This document shows positions 35,141 to 47,875 of a DNA stretch of 64,000 nucleotides, one piece after another. The notes below the pieces were generated by a model, which was not told where the DNA came from, did not search any database, and was given only the letters and a program-made list of their open reading frames with translations. How positions within the stretch are numbered: the stretch's first letter is position 1; every line of letters begins with the position of its first letter. The stretch covers positions 17,412,594-17,476,593 of the forward strand of contig CM055881.1 of NCBI GenBank assembly GCA_029582165.1, read 5' to 3'. Made by a program: the position numbers and the translations under genes. The stretch is from Portulaca oleracea (taxonomy: Eukaryota; Streptophyta; Magnoliopsida; Caryophyllales; Portulacaceae).

Positions 35141-36048
35141 GATGGATAGAATGAGAAGGGTAATTATGTGAGAAGGTGAGAATGGTCATTATGAACCATT
35201 AGATTTTGATCCAAGGGCTCTTATTATTTCAACGTTTTCAATTATTTTTTTTGGTTGGGAATTAAAGAAGGCACATGAATCTAAGTGAAAAAAAAAAAAG
35301 AAAAATAATAAAACAATTAATTGCTGCCTAGGAAATAGTTGCATTTATTATGTATTTTCTATGTTGATGCATGTTTGTCGACCAAATAGATTTTCATTTG
35401 CTATCACTTTGATGTCCATGTGTTCACTATTTGATGTTCATATATTGATTATTTGGTGTCACTGTCTTTATTACTTGATATCCATATGTTTATTACTAGA
35501 TGTTTATTTTGTTCGAACATGATGTCCATGTTAATTTGAATACAATATTGATTTTTTTGACGTAATATTCATTTGGTATACACATGATGTCTCTTTCGTT
35601 TGAACATGATGTTCCATATGGTCCGAACATTATATCCATTTCAGTTGATCATAATGTCCATTTGGTTTGAACACATTCAATCTTAAGATTTAAAAATTTT
35701 GATGGTCACCACAACTAATAAACACATGCATGGACATAAAATAATCAATATATGAACATCAAGTAATGAACACATAGACATCAAAGTGATGACAAATAGA
35801 CATTAGCACGACCTATGTGTGTGGACAAGCATGCATCAACATAGACAATACATAATAAATGCAACTTTTATTTTCTAGGCACCTATTAATTGTTTTATCG
35901 TTTTTCTTTTTTTTTCCCACTTAGATTCATGTGCCCTCTTTAATTTCCAACCAAAAAAATAATTGAAAACCGTGAAATAATAAGAGCCCTTGGATTAAGA
36001 TCTAAGGATCCATAATGACCTTTCTCACCTTCTCACATAATTACCCTT

Positions 36049-36139
<91 letters not shown>

Positions 36140-36541
36140 AAAGAGGCGAATTAAACAGTTGAAAGCATCAAAAAAAACCCTAGCAAGAGGACAAATTATC
36201 ACATAATATTACATTAGGCTATTAGTATTGTATATTGCCGCAACCAAATAAAAACATCAACCGTCATTATGTCCTTATATTCAAATCAAATTCATGTTGC
36301 CAATTATTTAGTAATTAAAATATAAATGATTATTATTTTTCATAAATCCAGTCACATGAGCCAAGCCACAAGTAGGGATGGCAATGGGTTCTGGACCCAC
36401 CCCAGAGCCACTCGGACCCACCCCATTTAGGCGGGTCTGGGTCCCCAAAAAAAAATGGAACTATTGGGTCCGAGTCGGGTCTGGGTCCAAAAAGAATTAC
36501 GGGTCCAGGTTCGAGTCTAGGCACGGACCCGTGGACCCGTC

Positions 36542-36608
<67 letters not shown>

Positions 36609-39600
36609 TGAAAACTTTAGTGTATTTGTATTCTTAGAATTGTGTAGTGCCATAATCATGAAATTCTTGATTTTTTTTATTTTTTTTTATGCCTTTTAAG
36701 TTATATAGTTGCATTCTTAGAGTTGATATGTGGATGATTTTTGTAATATTTTTATGTTGAATTTTGCTCATAGCCTTGTACAATGAACTAGATGTTTATA
36801 TTGTATTGAAAATTTGTGTATTTAAATAGAATAGTCATTATTATACAATTGCGTACGTATAAAATTAACCCGAAAAATTGATGAATCTAGAAAAAAAAAT
36901 ACATGAGAGTGTTGGACCCAATAAGGACCCGTTATGGGCCCGTGGACCCACGGACCCGGCGTTTCTGGGTCTGGGTCCAAGTTTTTGGGACCTACCGGGT
37001 CTCGGGGCGGGTCTGGGTCCAAAAAAATTGGCGGGTCCGGGTCCAGGTCCAGGTGGACCTGTCCAGACCCTACCCATTGCCATCCTTAGCCACAAGCCAA
37101 GAAAAACCCACAAGTCTTGGCAAGCCAAGCTTGAGCCAAACATATTAAAGGTCGGCAAGCCGCAAGCCAAGCTCAAGCTCACTCAAAAGGTGACAAGCCA
37201 AGCCTGATGAGCTCAGGCTTGGCTTGGCTCATTTCCACCCTTAAGAGCGAGTGTATACAAAAGACAACTAATTGGAATGCCTAGTCTATATGTGACTTTA
37301 CATGCAATGCCTCACAGTTGGACCATATATGTAAAGCTTTGAGAACTAAAATATTCAATGAGAACTTTTCACGTATTTTAGAATCCCATATGCTTTTCAA
37401 CCAAGGATAACACCAAAGGTCCAAAACCATAACCAATACTCCAAAATCACATCGAGCTGAAGTACGGAGCGGTCAACTGTAGCAATATTATCCCAAAATT
37501 TTACAAATTTGAGAGGCTGGTTCCAATTGTGCCAATATTTAGAACTCAATCGATACCCCTATCACTCCATGAAAAAGAAGCAGAGGAAGTTTAATAAGGC
37601 ACTTTACTAAAGTCCATTACAATTGAAGTTGAAAAATAATCGCTTTCAACTATCTTGATTATGGACAGACCAATCATCAAAAGGCGCAACTTATGGGTTA
37701 TGGTGCAACAACAATATTTTCTAGACACTAGAAAGAAAATATCAATAAGCACAAAGACATAAGAGAGGAATACTTCAATTGAGAAGATACATTCTATGTC
37801 CAAATGCTTGGGTCATAGGCTCATAGCCTCATAATGCTTGGACACAAGTTATTTCTTTCAATTGTTCATTTTGGGATGATCGCATTACACTGGCATGATC
37901 ATGTTTCTCAGAAAGCATACATCTAAGATGAGATAAATGTACACTGCCTATTTCCAGTGTGGGTACAATGTTACTTTCCTTTTAAACCCTTGATGAGAAA
38001 GATAAACATTGACTACCCTCTTACTTTTCAAGGAAATCATTACTTCCTTAACATAGCACATCAATGAAGCACCCAATATAGAATCAAATCCACAATTGTT
38101 GAATACAAAGCCTATGAACCAATCATATTACCACATTATTTCAAAACTAGTTCTCCTCTGTCATTAATCACTTACAAAAGATTCTAAGCAAAAAAAAAAA
38201 AAAAAGGTTCTATAATCATGCAAACTATCAAGCATCATTTCTAATCATAATTTGAGTTGTAGAAGAAATCACAATGCCCATTCCACCAAAAAATCTATGA
38301 ATTAATTCATCACTATAATAGATTAATGGACCAACTGATTGGGCTATTTTAAATATACATTTGAAATTCACGTAAAAAAATATTGTACGACAAGAGGGGG
38401 CCGAATTTGATATTGTACACATTATGCAGAAAGTCAAACAATACCTTAAGTCAGAAGGATCAGACTCTGTAGACGCCTGAATGGTCACATCTTCATATGC
38501 TGGAGCATAATGAGGACTTGGTTGAGTTTGTGATGGAGTAAACAATGGCACGTTGTTCTCCTCTCGAGGTGGGAATTGTATGCCAGCTAACTGTCAGTAT
38601 AAACTAAAAGTTATCAATAGAAACACAATTTTTGACTAAGCGGCATATACAGTACAAATGCGCACAAATATGTCGCATTTTAATGTCAATTTCCCAGCTT
38701 CAGATTTACTTTGTTAAAAGCATAGTAATTCGAGTGCTCAACAAGTTGAAATTACAACCTATCTTTTTTATAGGAAAAGATACATTATATTATAGTATAA
38801 TACAATGAAAATTGACTTCTATCTTAACAATCTAAACCATTTTTGTTTCAAAGAAGGTATATTTTATATATTTATATATGCATGCAGGAGAATAACTTAA
38901 ATCATTCATAAATAAACTCTCTCCTCTATTTCCAGTGTCATTATTTGCAGCGCCAACAATAAAAAATAATTAAAAAGGATAATACTCCGAAGTCCTGCCA
39001 CAGGGCAAGCTATGGACGAGTTAGATTTAGTTGTGTTATGTTACTCCTAAACTTAACAACTTATAGAGATTGGTTCCAATTGACCTAAGATTTAAAAAAC
39101 AATTAGCACATACTACTGCAGAAAAAATAAAAAATAAAAGATGATGTTTAATGAGGCATTTTTATTTTTGTCTAGTACAATCTAAGTTGAAAAAAAAAAA
39201 TTCTTAACTATCCAGATTATGAACATGAACTGCCCATAGGAGTAAATGCATATATATTATCATCACCCTTCTCACCCTCATCGCCAGTACCACTAAGATT
39301 ATCACCATCACCGTCAATAAACCAAATACAATCCAGTTCTAAAGAAACTCGTTATTATATTTCCCTACCTGATATTTGTGGTAATAATTTTTGCACACCC
39401 GACATTTGTGAAATAATTTTCACCTTACCTGACTTTCAGTGAAAGTGATTTTCAATGGCAAAATCCGGTTACTTCTCATCGGAAATGAGAAAATACAATA
39501 ATACAATAATGTCACTATATGACTATATGAATGTACCATGTTGCCCATAATATTGAGAAGGAAATGACTCAAATGACCCTTTCATTGTTTTGTATGGAAA

Positions 39601-42600
39601 AATGTGTCGAAACTCCAAATAGAAAACACCAACAGTCGATTTCTCTCACACTCCTCTTCTTCAACACTCCCCTATTAATGTCATATGAATTAATATTAAG
39701 GGTAAAAACGCTAATTCATGTTTAATTGAAAGTCATATGAATTAATATCAAGGGTAAAAAAGTCAATTCATATTTATCTTTTTAATGTTACGCCGGAGAA
39801 TTCAACAATAATCAATTATAAAATATCTAAGAAGGTTTAAATTTATGAACACTTAATGTCAGGTAAGATGAAAATTATTTCACAAATGTCGAGTGTGTAA
39901 AAATTATTACCACAAATGTCAGGTAGGGTAAATATAATTTACTCAACTCTAAACCCCTAATCTACAACTTCATATCTCAACCTAAACTTGCTAGAAATCA
40001 ACATGGTCAGCAAATCTGAGCATAACCAAATATGGAACTCTGGCCATGCAAAATCTTTTCAATTCAAAATCAAATAGGTATGTGGCCCAATTGTCTCCTT
40101 TTTATAATCTTATCTAATTTTATTCCTCTCTACTTCCTCCATTCAGAGAACAATTACCATTATATCTCCTTTTTTCTTGACTTTGCAGAGGTAAACATCA
40201 ACAACCAACCAACTTTGCCCCCATTGACTAATCATTGACAATTACGTATGGACCCATTCTAAATGGAGATCATAACCATAATAATAATGTAACTAACACT
40301 TAGAAGTTGAGATTTCTACATGTGTTATAAATATGAATATTTTATTTCTTTCATGTACAGTTTTAGTGTTCTCTTTAGAAATATGTTTGTCACTAAAACT
40401 ACTCTATTTCATGGGAGATAGGATTAATGACTATAATCAGATAATACTTAAAGTTATCAAACCTTATAGAAATGAACAAATAAATAAATAATATTATAAC
40501 AAGCACCCTTGACCATTTGTTATTATGAGGCCCACAACATGATTCAACTTCCAAGATCAACAATTCTTTGTCATAAACCTAATGTGCATCCTATAATCCT
40601 AATTAGATGAAGTCAAAGAGGATTGAAGGGTTTTTTGCATTTTGGACCCCGAGTTTTAGGGGTATTTACATTTTGAACCCTTGGTTTTCAACCTTAACAT
40701 TTTGGACCCTAAAGTTTGTGACAGCAAGCTGCACATTCACAGTGTCACATACACTGTGAATGTGATTAAACAGCAAGCTGCAGGCCCTAGCTCATCCCTC
40801 ATTCCTTCCTATTTGGACAAAGGATGATAGGTGGGAAAAGAAAGATGATATAAGGAACATAAATCATATAACAAAAAAAATGATGAATAAAAGTTGACAG
40901 TGTCAAGCAGCTGAGGAGTTGCCGCAGTTGAGCGTTGCGTGGTTTATGTGATTAAACAATCCCATAACGGAGTCGATCAGTAAATGAACTCCGAAACTAA
41001 GAATATGTATAGGGTCCTTAATCGATATTATATACATTGAAGTCCCTTGTTGACTAAAATATTCATTCCAACCCTTGACAATATTCTTCACCTCTCTATA
41101 TGATTTCTTTCACTACTACTTGGAGACATTGCAAAGGAGGAAAAAGATGCTTATATGGACTTTAAAATATGGCACATCATGATATGCAAAGGGAAGGAAC
41201 CTAGCAAATAACAGACGATGATCATCCATATTATAAGAAAGGAAAAAGAAACAATCCACTTTTCACCTTTAATTCATTATATGCGGCATGGAACTGGGGA
41301 TATTTTCCCCTTGGTCCTCCCAAAGCATCTTTCCAAGTGTCTATCAAGTTTAATATCCTTTCTCGTACGCCTAAGTCTGGCTGTGGCTGAGTAACAGAAG
41401 CATGTCAAAACAGGAATTACTAGACAACACCAATAAGAAGCTAGTTACATTGGAAGAAAAATGCCAACACCTTCTTCTTTACAATTTTGATCATTTCTCG
41501 CAGGATATCATGCTCCGCTATTTGTTGGAGTACCTGTTCCCCACAATTTTTTACAAGGGTATCCAATACCTGAAAAGGAATTACCAGATGAAACCACATT
41601 CACAGTGTCACATACACTTGAGGCATAATGTCTCACCACAACAAGTAACAACCAACTGACTTCACAAGTGAAAATCATATCATACTAGCCAATACTAGAA
41701 GAGAAACAAATTTTGTGGATAGTAATACCTTCTGTTTAACAATTTACTCTACTTTCTTAGGGCCTATTCTTTAGTACTCTTATTAACCTATTTTACCTAA
41801 ATGAACATATTGTTTTAATATTTGCCCAAGCTATAAATATTTTTACCAATTCTAACCAAAATTTACATGATTTGAGATTTTGGGGATATTGTTTTTGTAT
41901 TTGCCCCTTTTGTACATCAACTAAAGCAGTCGCCTGACTAAGTTCCAGAACCCCACAGCCGTAACTGTCAATGTCATTTTGCCCTCCGCTGTACGTGTTT
42001 GACATCCATTTCCGATCTACCACCATCAAACTTGGATGGCGTTCCACCAGTCCAGCACCGTACCACCAATTCACTGAAAACATCCTTAAGCCTAATTCAT
42101 GAACCATAAATCCTAGACAATCAATCAATCAACTGCCTGGAAACTGCTGCCGCTACCACCCACCAACATCCGATCAGCATCCTTCAACCAACTTCCACAG
42201 GGTTTTTGCATTTTGGACCCTGAATTTTAGGGGTATTTACATTCTGAACCCTTAGTTTTCAACTTTAACTTTTTGGACCCTAAAGTTTGTAGGTTGAAAA
42301 AAAAAGGACCCTAAAGTTTGTGAGGTGAAAAAAAGCTCGTTTCCCATTTTTCTTTTTCTTTCCATGTTTGAATTTCTCTCTCGATTGGCATCAAACTTCA
42401 AGACTAAGGTTTAAACCGATATTAAAGTTATAATAAACCTCTTTTATTCATGTTGGAGTTACTTAAAACCATGTACTCAGGTGTCTAAGTAGCCTCGACA
42501 CGAATAAGAGAGATGTATTATAGCTTTAATATTAGTTTTAACCATAGACCTAAAGTTTGACGTCAATCGGGAGATAAATTCAAATATGGAAGGAAAATAA

Positions 42601-45389
42601 AAAATGAGACAGGGACTTTTTTCTTCAGTCCACAAACTTTAAGGTCCTTTTTTATTCAGCCTACAAACTTTAGGGTCCAAAATGTTAAAGTTGAAAACCA
42701 AGGGTTCAGAATGTAAATACCCCTAAAATTCGGGGTCCAAAATGCAAAAAACACACTTCCACACTCGACCACCACTCCACCCCTGAGTGGGGTATCTAAT
42801 AGCAGAAGAGAATGAAGGTGGGTCAAGTGAAGCAGCAACAACAATGACATGGAGTCCATGAGTAGACCATGTTTTGGACAGTGGATAAAGATAGCGTCAC
42901 GAATTCAATGGGGAAAATGCCACATTACCATGCATTAATGAGCACAATTGGAAGATTCTATCATAGTTGAAAATTTTATTAACTATGGTAGCCAAAGAGA
43001 GTATATTTTACCATTAAAAAGCCAAAATTAATAATATTCATTCAGATCAAAGTTTTATAAAATTTAATATTTTTAAGGATATTCTATCATAATTGAATTT
43101 TTTCAACTATCATAATTAAAAAGTACGACAACAGTTGATTCTTCCTTAAAAAATTGAAATCCATATATTTTTGTCAAAGTAACTTGTTGAAACAGTTAAT
43201 CCAAGTGGCAGCCTTCTTTACTTTATTCAATTTGGGTACTTATTGATACATAAATCTTTTATCGAATAAGTTTTATCTTAGCAAAATAAATAATAATAAA
43301 TTTTCAACTACCATAATTGCAAAAAAAAATTCAACGATGGTAGAATTTTTAATAATAATCATACTCCAAACAATTCATCCTTAATTAGTCCATTGTAACC
43401 CAATTTTGATAATAATAGGAATGTTTTACAAATATATTTTCAATTTCTTTCTAGAAATATATTTTCTGAAAAAGGAAATGAAATTTTAGAATGTTTTTGG
43501 GAAATTAATCTTTTTTTTATATAACTATATTTTTACTTTTTTTCAAAAATAAAAATAAAAAAATTGAACCATAACTGTAACTTATTAAATACAAAATGGA
43601 AAATTTACAAATTATATAAACATATTCAAGTTTTCCGGTCCTTCCCAAATTTTTAACGTCTTTGCTAATTTAGTCATCTTTACTTTACATAACCCATTAA
43701 AAGAACAAGCTCTTCTATGATAATTTTTCACATCTTTCCTACTTTAGGAGGGAGAAAATTAGGATATAAAGTACACAATGATTGCATAAGCGCAATTACA
43801 TTTTAAGTTTATAGCAATATAGCCATACAGAATAGGCAAGTAGAAATGCACCACCATAGAATCATATGAAGACACTATCATCTCCTTTTTCCTTTTTTTT
43901 TTCCTTCAATGATATAATGTGAAAATATTTTGAAAGGACAAAAAGATCTTTGTTGTCGATGTAAAAAAGGGGCAAATACAAAAACAATATCCCCTTAAGC
44001 TAGCTCTGATCAAGATTATAATCACCACAACCCCAAAGCATCAAGTGGTATCACTTATAAGCACCACGGTCTAATTATACAACATCCTCCAAAGTGGATG
44101 TTGAAATTATGAAGAAACAAAGATTTTTTTCATCTCTATAACTGAGAATGATAAGATTAAACATATGAAGACATTAAAGATTAGGATCAATCTGACAAGC
44201 TTCGATCTAGATCATAGAATTGTAAGATTTAGGCAAAAGCTACCCCCCCCCCCCCCATTTCAGAGAAAAATACAAAAGCATTCAAGGGTGTCAATATATT
44301 TATACATTTAGAAAAAAGCAAAAGAACTCGCGCACATCATTTTGTCAGAATGAATAATCCCCTTTGTGTGGTGAAAAATGACCATAATGATTAACGTTTT
44401 TTGGATGAATCATTTAAAAAGAGCATAAAGACATTCAATTTCAAAGGAATCAATGTTGCCTTCAAGAAAGCATATGTTGAACCAAGTAAGAAGCATATCA
44501 AAGGGGAAAGACACTAACAGAGAGAGTTAGAAGCTGGACTTTAGGATTTTTATTTCCAAGATGCTTCTTTATTGTCTTTAGGGCCTCCTTCACTTGTCTG
44601 CAAGATATGAGGTGTACGGTTAAGAGGGAAAAATAAAACAAATGTAGCACTTGTGAAGCACAAAAAGGATATGTCGGAGAGTACTCAAATCAATTTGCAC
44701 CAAGCAACTAATGGAGTTAAGGCACGCTATGAGAAAACAATCAAAAAGGTATTTCTGTAAGTAATTAGTTTGCCTTCTCAAATATGTTGTACTTATGTTA
44801 CTAAAGAATCTCAAACTACTTGTCCTAGCTCCAGTACCTTGATAGATACTCAACAGTATATCTTAGATATGCATTAACATTCATCTTAAAATAAAGAGAT
44901 GTAATGCTCAGAATATACCTTGACACTTAGAAGTTAGAACAATGTCAAATAGTCAGCATTCCAAACTTGCTGCAACTAAGTGCAAACCAAACTATAATTA
45001 TAGTTTGATCATATCTTAAATGCATTCATTTTTATAAAAATAATGGTGCAACATAATAATCAACGACATAGATTGTTCATAGGGGTAAAATCTATTTCAA
45101 ATAACTCTTTTGCATATTCTAAGGGAATGTTAACATTGTCATCACCAGTTTGCAAGATCATCTTGTTGTAGAAGGGATTTAACTGCTTTAACATTTTTCA
45201 CCATATTAGCTTAATTATTGAATGACATATTGGCATTGCAGAATCACTACACAAACATAAAACCTAAATCAAATCTTACCCAGGATTAATATTGATAATA
45301 TCACATAGCTCAATGTTTATTGACCGATCTGGACCAATCAACATGTCATTGGTGGCCCGCTCCACAAGAGCTGCTACATTGTTTGCCAT
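32266..45389 (-). CDS. TOL: TOM1-like (TOL) protein with VHS and GAT domains, nine exons
   Basis: Exons on the - strand: 45389-45280, 44597-44519, 41569-41471, 41380-41267, 38590-38445, 34542-34461, 33570-33485 (3' edge in doubt), 33395-33195 and 32842-32266, giving about 497 residues. Exons 1-4 (residues 1-134) form a VHS domain starting [21 protein letters not shown] and including [12 protein letters not shown] and [11 protein letters not shown]. Exon 5 is a Pro-rich linker ([18 protein letters not shown]). Exons 6-8 encode the GAT domain ([37 protein letters not shown]). The C-terminal tail is Pro/Ser/Asn-rich and ends LFKDLLDFA plus a Ser-rich tip. TOL proteins bind ubiquitinated cargo at the plasma membrane and early endosomes and pass it to ESCRT for vacuolar degradation. 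All borders are GT/AG except the exon 7 donor. Three introns exceed 2.5 kb and are loaded with transposons. A 5' UTR intron (donor near 46058) is possible. Confidence 0.9.
33396..33484 (-). other. TOL intron 7 with apparent AT donor
   Basis: The homology-preserving join (..ILVNTT then NEEMLCQGL) needs the intron to start ATAATG at 33484 and end TAG at 33396. A single G-to-A change at +1 of a GTAATG donor would explain this. The nearest in-frame GT alternative (GTGAAT at 33498) works only with a second acceptor at 33389 and drops seven residues of the GAT domain. Confidence 0.6.
35100..36140. mobile_element. ~0.9-kb foldback element inside a (TA)n tract, TOL intron 5
   Basis: Long inverted arms of about 340 bp (35153-about 35500 and about 35690-36050) start GAGAAGGGTAATTATGTGAG. 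They stay similar through the ATGTTGATGCATG and TTCATATATTGATTATTT segments, around a ~190-bp centre rich in GATGTCCATNT-type repeats. (TA)n tracts lie on both sides (35100-35138 and 36054-36137), so the element probably inserted into a TA microsatellite, as rice Micron-type MITEs do. No coding capacity. Confidence 0.7.
36373..37088. mobile_element. Non-autonomous hAT element with 8-bp target duplication
   Basis: The terminal repeats are 17 bp, TAGGGATGGCAATGGGT on the left and its inverse with one mismatch on the right. The perfect 8-bp direct repeat GCCACAAG flanks it (36365-36372 and 37089-37096), diagnostic of hAT. The interior has GGGTCYGGGTCC-like subterminal repeats and a (TA)n tract (about 36546-36604), and no transposase. 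It inserted into an older repeat: CAAGCCAAGC-type sequence continues to about 37245, ending TTGGCTCATTTCCACCCTTAA. Confidence 0.88.
39354..39938. mobile_element. ~585-bp MITE with ~100-bp terminal inverted repeats, TOL intron 4
   Basis: The left arm (ATTATATTTCCCTACCTGAT..) and the inverse of the right arm agree over about 100 bp, including TTTGTGGTAATAATTTTT and CATTTGTGAAATAATTTT. The centre shows no coding similarity. No clear target-site duplication was found. Confidence 0.75.
40630..40770. repeat. Truncated MITE arm with a CACATTCACAGTGT hairpin, TOL intron 4
   Basis: Bases 40630-40720 match the left arm of the MITE at 42200-42754 (GTTTTTTGCATTTTGGACCC.., TTAGGGGTATTTACATT.., GGACCCTAAAGTTTGTG). 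Immediately after it, CACATTCACAGTGT and ACACTGTGAATGTG form a 14-bp perfect stem with a five-base loop (about 40732-40764). Confidence 0.7.
42200..42754. mobile_element. Mutator-type foldback MITE with 9-bp target duplication, TOL intron 2
   Basis: The element is nearly one long hairpin: arms starting GGGTTTTTGCATTTTGGACC and its inverse extend inward for more than 200 bp around a short centre near 42475. The 9-bp ACTTCCACA is present on both sides (42191-42199 and 42755-42763), the size made by Mutator-like transposases. No coding capacity. Confidence 0.85.
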
Positions 45390-47075
<1,686 letters not shown>

Positions 47076-47690
47076 TTAATGCAATCTTCTGTTTCTCTCA
47101 ATCCATACATGGTAAATGATGGAATACGAGATCAGGCGATTGCCCTTGCTCCTGAAACCAACGTCTCTCCAATTAGAATCTGCCCAATCTGTCCAATTAG
47201 GCATAGGTTCAGTTTGGGACTCCCGGACCAATGCACAAACCTTCAAAGTGAATTCACACTCAAAAAACAAATGAGAATTTGTCTCACTGTTTTCCTCACA
47301 TAGGAAACATCTATTAGCAAGGTGAACTCCAAATTTTTGCAAACGATCAAGGGTGATGAGCCTTCTATTGATAGCCAACCAAGAAATGAATGAACATTTT
47401 GGAATTCTCGGCTGGCACCAGATTAGATTGTGCCATAGAACCTTTTGAGAGTGAGTTTTCAAGAAATCGTAATCCACCTGAATTGAGTAACTCTTACCTT
47501 CTGTAATGATATTTTGGAAAAGAGGAAGAAGGGAGTCTCGGGCCTTTAGTAACCTCCTCCAATACCAGCTGGAATTCTGTTTTACAGCAGAATCCAATAT
47601 AGAGTCTTTTTTTATGTAAATATGATGAACTCATTTAATCAACAAAGCCTCCTTATGACTCCATATCTGCCACAAAGTTTGCCCAATGCT
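47076..47690 (-). pseudogene. LINE C-terminal fragment with RT zinc-binding domain
   Basis: The - strand product (173 residues from 47597, homology extending upstream to about 47690 through one in-frame TGA) matches the zf-RVT region of plant LINEs. It has WYWRRLLKARDSLLP, a KVLWHNLIWCQPRIPKCSF block with W-x-x-R-x-x-K spacing, and C-x-x-C (CFLCEENSETNSHLFFEC) zinc ligands. It ends HVWIERNRRLH. The RT core itself is absent. (TA)n tracts lie on both sides of the fragment region. Confidence 0.8.
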
Positions 47691-47813
47691 GTTGTGTTCT
47701 AAGCCACTGCGTCCCGAATATTTTGTCCTCCTTATGTTTTGTATAGACAGCAATTGTCCCATGATATAGGTGGAGCTCTGGAGTCAGAACCCCATAGAAA
47801 TCTACGACACAGC

Positions 47814-47816
47814 TGC

Positions 47817-47875
<59 letters not shown>

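Noticed and set aside
36015..36206. Open frames encoding Tyr-Ile runs across (TA)n, and similar frames at 36378, 35004 and 46665
   Set aside because: Pure microsatellite translation, with no coding signal.
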